Below, piece after piece: positions 11,353 to 22,100 of a stretch of DNA of 64,000 nt (the first letter of the stretch is position 1; the number at the start of each line of letters is the position of its first letter). The notes beneath the pieces were generated by a model. The model was not told where the DNA came from, did not search any database, and was given only the letters and a program-made list of their open reading frames with translations. Where the stretch lies: contig JACEFZ010024485.1 in NCBI GenBank assembly GCA_014155875.1, forward strand, positions 334,157 through 398,156. The letters are read 5' to 3'. Position numbers and translations under genes: made by a program. This stretch comes from Cepaea nemoralis (Eukaryota > Mollusca > Gastropoda > Stylommatophora > Helicidae).

Positions 11353-12104
11353 TGATCTTGCTTTCTGTTACTTTACTGGCGGCCAACCTCCTTTCTCTTG
11401 TCATGTTGTACCCACAGACACTTCCATATTTAAACATTGCCAACATTTAGTCCTACCTTTCCCTATTTGGCATTATCATACTGAAACTGCATTATGACAA
11501 TATGCAGAAGTCATGCACTTATTCTTCACCATTCAACTTTTGTTTATTTTAAATCATGATATGTTTAACTGTTCATATATTGTGTGAAATAAATAATAAT
11601 AAATGTCCTTATTAGTCATGTTTGTGTTGCTCTTGACAAATGTTCTCATAACTGACAAGTCAAACATGTATTTATTATTGCTTTTCTTTGTCATCACTAT
11701 ATTATTCTTATTTTCCCAAAGTAATTTCTGTTTACCTGGCCTGAGGCCTTTGAGAGGCATGTACATGTGTTTGTGCTTGTTCCTCCACAGGACATATACC
11801 TGTTTTTATTTTCATTTAACATTGTCACATTCTTCTGCAGCAAAGAACTTTCTTATTCATTATAACATGCATGTGAACTAAGATATATGGTGTGTACTAA
11901 TTATTCACATGCATCCACGGTGGACGAACATTTACAGCGCGAATAGGCCTTAACAGTCACATTCGCCACCGCCATGGGTTGTAGTTATTAAGACTTTTTG
12001 AAGCACAATGTAACAAACTATCATCTGTCAAGACGGCAAGGTGCCAATGTAATGTAATTGGTTTAAACACTTTAGTTCAGAAAAGGTGAATTCTAACTGG
12101 ATAG
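11353..12104. other. probable RhoGAP 3' UTR and flank
   Basis: No repeat or other gene recognised. The part next to the stop codon is presumably 3' UTR of the minus-strand RhoGAP gene. Confidence 0.4.
11805..11810 (-). other. candidate polyadenylation signal AATAAA for the RhoGAP gene
   Basis: TTTATT on the plus strand reads AATAAA on the minus strand, about 295 nt beyond the RhoGAP stop codon. No closer canonical hexamer is seen between the stop and this point. More AT-rich candidates follow further downstream, so the real 3' end is uncertain. Confidence 0.3.
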
Positions 12105-13109
12105 TCAAATAAGATCGCCATACAACATTTGGTACTTGTGTACTTCACTGTTAAGTTTGGCATTATCGGCAACAGCAGCAGCACAAGATTCCTTCTCACT
12201 GGACAACTTGTTCTCCAGCTCTCGTATCTGTGATCTAAACTCCACTTCCATTGTTTCTATCCTACGTTCATATTTCTCTTTCATGTCTGCGATTTGTGCT
12301 GTTAAAGCTGTGACTTGTGTTTTGTAGCGGTCTTTCTGCCGAGACAATTCTTCCTTCAATTTGTTCATTTGGTTACTGAGATCATCGATGCTGGGTCCAA
12401 CTGTCCCATCTGTCTCAATGACAAAAGAAGCTTTCCCGCTGGATTCTGCAGGAGATTGATCAACTTCTAACATGACTGAATCTTGAGATGTGGGAACTAG
12501 ACTAGAGGTAAGTGAGTCTGATGAGGCAGCATTATGAACACCAACCTGAGCAAGTGCAGTTAATACATCATCACAGTTAATTCCATCCGGTGAACCAAGG
12601 TCATATATTGGTTGGTCATTTGTATCAAACACTGCAGCTTCTGGTCTTTTCTTGTTTGTCTGAAGTCTGTTTCTATTTACTCTAGACTTTGTTCGCCGCG
12701 GAGGCACCGGAGGAGTAATGTGGCTTGTGTTTGGAGAAGTAGGTGTGCTGTAAGAGCGGCTAATTCCTGCATGCTCTTTCAGATTCAAGCGCAGACTTTT
12801 CTTTTTGTCAACTGCAAACTCAGCTGACTGAACAAACACACTTTCAGCATCGTTACTTCCTTCTTCAGGAAAAAAACTGTTCTTGCTGCGCTCAAGTGAG
12901 AAGTAGCCCTCTGTGGTTTTCAAGGAATCACTAGATCCTGTGCTGCTTGGTGACTCTATAGTTAGATCTATGCCCTCCAGATCCAATACAGCTGTGGAAT
13001 GTGCTGGCAAAACAGCTGTGAAGTCAATGATGCGGGACATTCGCAGTAAGTCAGCAGTTGGAACATTGTTTTCCAGACTGCCTTTGTCACTGTATTCTAG
13101 CACGAAGAC
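12105..13109 (-). CDS. RhoGAP gene exon 6: linker, proline motif, coiled coil and stop
   Basis: The terminal 1005-nt exon begins after acceptor TATTTTTATAG (13111-13110), enters in phase 0 with VFVLEYSDKG, and ends at TGA (12107-12105). It encodes residues 320-653. The first 240 residues are Ser/Thr-rich and probably disordered, with PPVPPRR at 452-458 and a basic run after it. Residues about 560-650 form long heptads (LSNQMNKLKEELSRQ, then YERRIETMEVEFRSQIREL). In FilGAP-type proteins the C-terminal coiled coil serves dimerisation and, in ARHGAP24, filamin binding; that role here is inferred. Confidence 0.93.
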   Translation of the reverse strand, partial: VFVLEYSDKGSLENNVPTADLLRMSRIIDFTAVLPAHSTAVLDLEGIDLTIESPSSTGSSDSLKTTEGYFSLERSKNSFFPEEGSNDAESVFVQSAEFAVDKKKSLRLNLKEHAGISRSYSTPTSPNTSHITPPVPPRRTKSRVNRNRLQTNKKRPEAAVFDTNDQPIYDLGSPDGINCDDVLTALAQVGVHNAASSDSLTSSLVPTSQDSVMLEVDQSPAESSGKASFVIETDGTVGPSIDDLSNQMNKLKEELSRQKDRYKTQVTALTAQIADMKEKYERRIETMEVEFRSQIRELENKLSSEKESCAAAVADNAKLNSEVHKYQMLYGDLI

Positions 13110-16100
13110 CTATAAAAATACACAAACAATACTATTAATGATAGTGAAACACGATAGTACATTGAAAAATACACAGAATAAAATGATAGGAAATACTAAT
13201 ATTAGCAATGGTTAATTCAGCTAGGACATGGAATAGTAGACACAATATAATGTAGGGGTTCACTATTAGCAGTGATGGTTAATTCAGATAGGACATGGAA
13301 TAATAGACACAATATAATGTAGGGTGTCACTACTTGCAGTGATGGTTAATTCAGGTATGACATGGAATAATAGACACAATATAATGTAGGGGGTCACTAC
13401 TAGCAGTGATGGTTAATTCAGGTATGACATGGAATAATAGACACAATATAATGTAGGGGGAAACTACTAGTAGTGATGGTTAATTCAGATAGGACATGGA
13501 ATAATAGACACAATATAATGTAGGGGGGTCACTACTTGCAGTGATGGTTAATTCAGCTAGGACATGGAATAATAGACACAATATAATGTAGGGGGCCACC
13601 ACTAGTAGTGATGGTTAATTCAGATAGGACATGGAATAATAGAAACAATATAATGTAGGGGGTCACTACTAGCAGTGATGGTTAATTCAGCTAGGACATG
13701 GAATAATAGACACAATATAATGTAGGGAGCCACTACTAGTAGTGATGGTTAATTCAGGTAGGACATGGAATAATAGAAACAATATAATGTAGGGGGCCAC
13801 TACTAGTAGTGATGGTTAATTCAGATAGGACATAGAATAATAGACACAATATAATGTTAGGTGTCACTACTAGCAGTGATGGTTAATTCAGCTAGGACAT
13901 GGAATAATAGAAACAATATAATGTAGGGGGCCACTACCAGTAGTGATGGTTAATTCAGATAGGACATGGAATAATAGACACAATATAATGTTAGGTGTCA
14001 CTACTAGCAGTGATGGTTAATTCAGCTAGGACATGGAATAATAGACACAATATAATGTAGGGGGTCACTACTAGCAGTGATGGTTAATTTAGCTAGGACA
14101 TGGAATAATAGAAACAATATAATGTATGTGGTCACTACTAGCAGTGATGGTTAATTCAGCTAGGACATGGAATAATAGACACAATATAATGTAGGGGGTC
14201 ACTACTAGCAGTGATGGTTAATTCAGCTAGGACATGGAATAATAGACAAAATATAATGTAGGGTGTCACTACTTGCAGTGATGGTTAATTCAGCTAGGAC
14301 ATGGAATAATAGACAAAATATAATGTAGGGTGTCACTACTAGCAGTGATGGTTAATTCAGGTATGACATGGAATAATAGACACAATATAATGTAGGGGGC
14401 CACTACTAGCAGTGATGGTTAATTCAGCTAGGACATGGAATAATAGACACAATATAATGTAGGGTGTCACTACTTGCAGTGATGGTTAATTCAGTTAGGA
14501 CATGGAATAATAGACACAATATAATGTAGGGGGTCACTACTAGCAGTGATGGTTAATTCAGCTAGGACATGGAATAATAGAAACAATATAATGTAGGGGG
14601 TCACTACTAGCAGTGATGGTTAATTCAGCTAGGACATGGAATAATAGACACAATATAATGTAGGGTGTCACTACTTGCAGTGATGGTTAATTCAGCTAGG
14701 ACATGGAATAATAGAAACAATATAATGTAGGGGGCCACTACTAGTAGTGATGGTTAATTCAGATAGGACATGGAATAATAGACACAATATAATGTAGGGG
14801 GTCACTACTAGCAGTGATGGTTAATTCAGATAGGACGTGGCATAATAGACACAATATAATGTAGGGGGTCACTACTAGCAGTGATGGTTAATTCAGGTAT
14901 GACATGGAATAATAGACACAATATAATGTAGGGTGTCACTACTAGCAGTGATGGTTAATTCAGATAGGACATGGAATAATAGACACAATATAATGTAGGG
15001 TGTCACTACTAGCAGTGATGGTTAATTCAGATAGGACATGGAATAATAGACACAATATAATGTAGGGGGCCACTACTAGCAGTGATGGTTAATTCAGATA
15101 GGACGTGGAATAATAATAAACAATATAATGTAGGGGGTCACTACTAGCAGTGATGGTTAATTCAGCTAGGACATGGAATAATAGACACAATATAATGTAG
15201 GGGGCCACTACTAGCAGTGATGGTTAATTCAGATAGGACATGGAATAATAGACACAATATAATGTAGGGGGCCACTACTAGCAGTGATGGTTAATTCAGC
15301 TAGGACATGGAATAATAGACACAATATAATGTAGGGGGCCACTACTAGCAGTGATGGTTAATTCAGATAGGACATGGAATAATAGACACAATATAATGTA
15401 GGGGGTCACTACTAGCAGTGATGGTTAATTCAGGTATGACATGGAATAATAGACACAATATAATGTAGGGGGTCACTACTAGCAGTGATGGTTAATTCAG
15501 GTATGACATGGAATAATAGACACAATATAATGTAGGGGGTCACTACTAGCAGTGATGGTTAATTCAGCTAGGACATGGAATAATAGATACAATATAATGT
15601 AGGGGGTCACTACTAGCAGTGATGGTTAATTCAGATAGGACATGGAATAATAGACACAATATAATGTAGGGGATCACTACTAGCAGTGATGGTTAATTCA
15701 GGTATGACATGGAATAATAGACACAATATAATGTAGGGTGTCACTACTAGCAGTGATGTTTAATTCAGTTAAGACATGGTATGCTACTGCCAGTGTGTTA
15801 GCGGGGCCTGCAAGGGAAGCAAAGAATAGTAACTCTGTAATCTATCATGCAGGTAATTGGAAGTCACTAAGAAGGGTTGGCTGGTCTCTCTGGCCGATGG
15901 GTTACAACACTTTCTCCGTAATCCCGTTTATCACGCAGTCTCGTAGCGGGCGAGAACTGGGAGCGGTTCGACCCCCGCTGGTGACTTGCAGGATAACTGA
16001 GCCGGCCGCTCAGAAAGCAATGGCAAACTACTGAGCGTAATCTTGCCAAGAAATCAACAGACAGCTGAAAGATGCTGCTGTTGACAGTGATGTCCTGTAA

Positions 16101-19100
16101 AGGATATGCGAAATTTTAAAAAAAAGAAAAAAAAGAAGGGTTGGCTTCCCCATCATTCAGAAAACTTTAGCTGCAAAATCCAAGCAACCATAAACAATTC
16201 CAATAAAAAGGAACACAACTCAACCAACCATGATAAAAGAAAGCTCTTCTACTAGAAGAAGTATGACACGATGCGGAGAAAACATTGTCTGTATCATCAA
16301 ATTAATACTCATTTCAACTAGAAAAATCTCCAGAATTGGCACCAGGAAAATTAGAACTATTGGCATTATAGAAATAAGGTGGAAAGGAGCAGGGAAAGTT
16401 TCTAAATACAGGTGGAATAGTGCTGTTGTTAGATGAAAATGCCAGCTTCAGTGAAGGAGTGGCTCTAAAGCTATATAAAGGTGCAAAGAAAGCACTAATA
16501 GAGTGGGAAGCAGTGAACAATAACAGGAACATTAAGAACCACAAACCAAAACAACAAGAAAGTAAACATGAATGTAATCCAGTGTTGCATACCAACAAAT
16601 GATAAGGAGGAATCACTTAAGGGGTAACTGTACATGAAACTTCAAAGTACTATAAGTAATCAAGAAAATTACAATATCAAATTCTGATGGGTGACCTGAA
16701 TGAGAGCATGGGTTCAGATAACCCATGAAAAGATCATGAAGAAACACAAGAGTTAGGGCAGTAAATGAAAATTAGACTTATTCACCAATTTTTGCAACAC
16801 AAATCAATAGTATTTTTCCCACATTAAAAGAATATATAAAGCAATGTGGGTATCACCAGACCACAAGACAGAAAATCAAACTCACCACATCTCTATTTAC
16901 AAGACATTTAGATGATCTCTACATGTCGCAGCTGCTTTTAGAGAAGCAGATATAGATTCAGGTCACTATCTACTGATAAGTAAAATTAAGTGGAAATTCG
17001 AGAGACGTATAACATCTTATAAACACAGAAATCAATCAATTGTCAGATATCTCAGAGGTCAAGAAAGTAAGGAACAATTTATGGTCACAGTCTCCAAAAG
17101 CACAAGACCCTACAACAGTTAGTAGACAAGATGAGTACAGAAGACTTCTGGCAATAAGTTAAAAGCTTTTGGAACAAATCATTACAGAGGTACTTGCAAA
17201 ATTGAAACAAAAACACAAAGCATTTATAACATCCAAACCCCTTAAAAAATATGGACAGAAAAAAATTACAGTGCTTATTTTAAACAATAGCTAAACCAGA
17301 GCCCAAGCAAATACACAGAAAGATAACAGGAAATATTATCAACCAAGTGGCCTTAATAAAAATAGTAATTGTAAAGTTCTCACTAACATTAAAGATCAAA
17401 TGAGCGTATGGGCCATATACTTTGAGGAACTTCTGAACAACAGTCCCAAAAAGTCCACCAAATATCCAAGAAAACGTGACCTCCTAACAATGAACCTAAA
17501 CTTATCCTCACCTTTCAACCACAAGCCCATGCCAAAAGGCATATTTTTCTCCGACACTGGTCTATCCTGGTATCTGACCCAACCACATGTGCGGTGTTCT
17601 CTAACGGCCCTAGGGTAATTTTCCGCTGGAACAAGAATCTTAGGGACCACCTTGTTATAGTCGCCTCCCCACAGATACTTCATCTGTGGGTACATTTAAA
17701 TGCCACCATAAGAATTGTCTGACATGTCCACACGTTTTTCAGACACCGGCAATCACATTCCCCCGAGACACCTTCTCCTTGAAAGATTCTTTCATGTGCA
17801 CATCCCCGACAATTCCTATATATGTTATCATCTGCAAACGATAGTGACATGAAATATATTGGTCAAACTGGCAGAAAGCGCCTTGCCGACCGGGAGGAAG
17901 GAAGGGGAGGGACAAGCTTAGAGGGAACAGCAGGTTAAAAAGAGGACGGTCGTGGATGGGTCAAGCCGAGGACATTCTTCAAACAGGTGTGTTCACTTGA
18001 GGACTTAGAACCTGGCGAGGAGTGGGTGCAAGTGCCAACAGACTTCTGCACATCCTTTTCAGTTTGCATCCAACTAGATAGAAAATGCAGGCAAGAAAAT
18101 CCGGCTGCTGTTGAGGCTGAAGTACAAGCGTTGATTTTCGAGAATTCGCTAGACAGTGACGCGGGTCATCTACACAGATGGGTCGGTCGTCCGACATGTG
18201 AGAAGCTCATGGGCCTTTACAGCTCGGGCCGGAGGGAGAATTGTGAAGGAGGACTCTGGTGCTTCACTGAAACCACAAGTAGCCTGACCATGGAAGTCAT
18301 GGCAGTAAGTAAAGCAATAACATGGCTCGAGACACAGACATTCACTAGGGCTTGTTTCCTTAGCGACTCAATGAACATGATCAAGAGGATAGAGGAGGGG
18401 TCGATCCGAAGAGAATGGTTGCTGCCTCTTAGAGACATTAATCAAGGCGCTGACAAACCTGTCCCCAACCACTTTAATTCTCCTAAACACAATGGAGTCG
18501 ATGATGTAAGGGTCACTGCATTGAAACCTTGCTACTCTACTAATTCCATTAGACTTAAAATTGAAAGCCAATTAATAAACTCTCTGGGTTGCATTTATCC
18601 AGCAGGAATCAATACTGTTGTTGATGCCACGGTATAACTATGCTATTTTCCTTGTATTTTATTCATATCGGACTGTTTGCACACCATTTGGCAACACAAA
18701 CTTTTGTAGCCCAAGAGCACCTTTCTAAACCGTTTCAAACCACCATTTTCGTTTCTCTCATGTCAACAAGAAGCTGTTGTTTAATTTAATTTTTATTTTG
18801 TGTTTTATTTAGCTTTTTATCTGTTTGTGTTGTCCTGTTCTTGACAAAGGTCGTAGAACCGAAACGTCGATCGTGCCGTGTTGTCCTATAATACTTATTG
18901 TTTTATATCAATACTTCAGTATTATATATTTATTGATTGTTTATGTTTTTTGATAAGTCACACTTTGTTTTCATCTGGGTAAGATGGAGGTCTCTGTAAG
19001 GTACATGCACTGTGTCTGTGTCTAGTATGTCTCGTCTTTTCGCAGGAGCTAAATATACCTAATTGTTTGCATTTTATATTGATATATCCTGCTGCAGCCG

Positions 19101-22100
19101 CTGCTTTTTCTTTTGTTACAGAAGTGAAGCTTGATATCAATTGTGAGAAATAATCTAAAGAAGAAATCAGACGAGCTATCAAACTCCTGCAGAAAGGGAA
19201 AGTTGCCAATCCAGTTTGTATACCAGCAGAAACTATTAAAGCCAGGATAAACACCTGAATTGTTGCAAAAATAATTGAGTTGAGTTGGAGACTGAAGAAA
19301 AACCAGCAAACAGGAAAGAAGGATATTTGGTGAAGCTGTTAAAGGGGACTTGCAGCAGTGTAAACATTAGAGTAAACATGATATTTTTGGTTCCTGGGAA
19401 AAACTTAAGTAGAATCAATCTGAAGAGATTGAAGGATGCCACTAACAAACAACTAAGGAATGAATACGCAGGCTTCCAATCAAACATCTGCATGGACCAA
19501 TAAGCGGTCATAAAGACTGATAATGAAGTACGTCAATATCAGCACATTAAGAGAGGTGTGCGACATGGATGTATAATGTCTCCAAATCTTTTTTCCCTGT
19601 ACAGTGAAAATATTTTCAGAGATGTAGAAGATATGATAGGAATTACCATTGGGGGATGTAACATTAATAACATTAGATATGCAGATGACTAACTACCCAG
19701 ATGTCATGCGGTAGGAGAGTATAATATTACAGGGTTCAAATGAAATCATTCTTGCAAACATATTATCCAACACCAGATATGAACTTGGCACATGTCAAAT
19801 TAGAGGCGAAGATCATACGCCTAGGTCACCCCAATCCCCTATTTGCATAATGACATTACATTAAAGGAGTACACCACTGCCCAATAGATAAAGATTAAAG
19901 ACCAGCTAATCGACTTCACTGCACCGGGTCTCCCTCAGCAGATTAACCAGCCGCCTGTCAGGAGTATTGCACAAAGCATGAACTCCATATCTCCAGCGAA
20001 GACAGCCCTTTAGCTCAAACCCCCCCCCCCCCACCCCCACCCAAAAAAATGTGACCAGTATGGGGATCAAACCCATAACATTCACATCATTAGCACAACG
20101 CTCTAACCACCTGAGCTAACCAGCCCAACAGATTAAACAGGTCATTGTGTGCCCTTAACAATAGAACAATCATGAAAAACAAACATGCAAGCACCTGTGG
20201 ATAAAAGTTGAGCAGCATATAAACCAGATTCTGGCCGAGGTCGGCTGTGCAGAGAAAAAGCTGAGAGTTCTCTTTATCAATATGCCTTATAAGATTATAA
20301 CCAAATACTGTTCCTAGGCTCATCATGGACATCTTGTTAGTGGGTTCATGAAGCCCAACCTGCAACAGACATTATAACATTTTATTTACATGACATTGTA
20401 ATTTTTTCATTTAGTTATAACATGTAACAGACATTACAACTACATTTTATTTACATGACATCACTTATTCATTTAGTTATAACAATGTAACAGATGTTAC
20501 AACTAAATGTTATTTACATGGCATTATAACTTTTTCTTTATTTATAACATGTAACAGACATTACAAATATAGGGTGTATTTTTAATGATTGTGCAGTGTT
20601 TGAAAATATTGCTGGTCCAAGTTTTGTATTCACCCTCTGTAAAGTTCATGCAACATAATATGTAAATGTAGATGGCCAGCCCATGGATCGTGCCGATGTT
20701 ATTAACGTCCTCAAAGATATGGCGAGAACAGAGGACTTTGACGTCAGTGAATCCACATTGCTGTCCAGGATGAAAGACTTGGGAGTAAGAATCAGCACGG
20801 CCAGACGCAAGAGGTATATCGGGAAAACAATGCGTCTCGTCAACCAACACAGAACTGGCACTATTAGCCACCGGACGCTGATGCATATGCTGGGGGGAGG
20901 ATCTGAGCACTTCTGGACATGTCTTGAGTGCAATGAAGATATCCCAACTGATAACTGATAACATATATTTGTCTAGTCTCAATCAATCAATCAATCATGT
21001 GCCATGCCGGAAAGCGTGGGCGGTCATGACTCGCCATTTCACTCGATCACCAGTGTCGTGGATCAGCTCAGTGTTCCTGTCTCGTCCATGCCATGTGGCC
21101 AAGCCATCCAGGTATTTTCCTCTCGGTCTTCCTCTTGGTCTGTTCCCCTCGATCTTGCCAGTTGTCACTAAGTTCTCCAACCCATTTCTTCTCATAACAT
21201 GTCCAAAAAATTTTGACTGTCTACGTCTAATTTCTCTAATCAGTCTACGATGTTCATTTGTCTCCTGTAGTACTTGGTCATTGGTTTTTCTGTCTGTCCA
21301 TGGTATTCTTTGCATTTTCCTCAGAAACCACATTTCTGCAGCCATCAGATGCTTTTCAGCTTGACTGCTCATTGTCCAAGTTTCACATCCATACAAAAGA
21401 ACAGGCTCTATGTATCCCCTCAACACTCTTTTTCTCGTTTCAATTGACATCTTTTTATTGGTCAGAATGTTTTTCATCTTGCTAAAGGCTACTTTCGCCA
21501 TGGCGATTCTTGTTCTAATCTCTTCAAGGCATCTCCCATCAGATGTTATAACTGTTCCAAGATAATTGTACCGATTCACTTGTTGAAGAATATTTCCATT
21601 TACTCGTATATTACATTGTGGCACTTCTTCCTTCCTACTGACGACCATAACCTGAGTCTTTTTACAATTTAATTCTAACCCCAGTTGCTCACTGTGTACA
21701 ACAACCGCATCTACTAATTGTTGCAGGTCCTGCGCATTGTCTGCAATTAATACTGTATCATCTGCATATCTAATGTTATTGATGTTTCGTCCTCCAATGC
21801 TGATTCCATTTATATCCTCTACATTTCTGAAAATATTTTCACTGTACAGGGAAAAAAGATCTGGAGACATCACACATCCCTGCCTAACACCTCTCTTAAT
21901 TGGCTGATACTGTCCCACTTCATTATCAATCCTTATTGCAGCTTGTTGTTTCCAATATATGTTTTTTATAAGTCTAATGTCTTTCCCATCAATTTGTAGA
22001 TCTGCAAGCATATCCACCATGCTGACATGTCTAACTTTATCAAAAGCCTTTGTATAGTCAATAAAGCAAAGGTGTATATCCTTGTTTACTTCTATAGCAC

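Larger units (their letters stand above)
17446..18950 (+). mobile_element. Penelope-like element remnant inserted in the LINE
   Basis: In order: FSNGPRVIFRWNKNLRDHL, the linker TFKCHHKNCLTCPHV with its Cys/His motif, CTSPTIPIYVIIC, the GIY-YIG-type core MKYIGQTGRKRLADR (about 17850-17900), then after an interruption LRDINQGADKPVPNHFN and the terminal YPAGIN (about 18430-18620). These are the C-terminal RT-to-GIY-YIG endonuclease parts of Penelope-like retroelements. Stops and frameshifts show it is dead. The left and right limits are approximate. Confidence 0.75.

Noticed and set aside
17987..18637. 216-codon plus frame as a host gene
   Set aside because: It is a chimera of a LINE RNase H piece and the end of a Penelope endonuclease.
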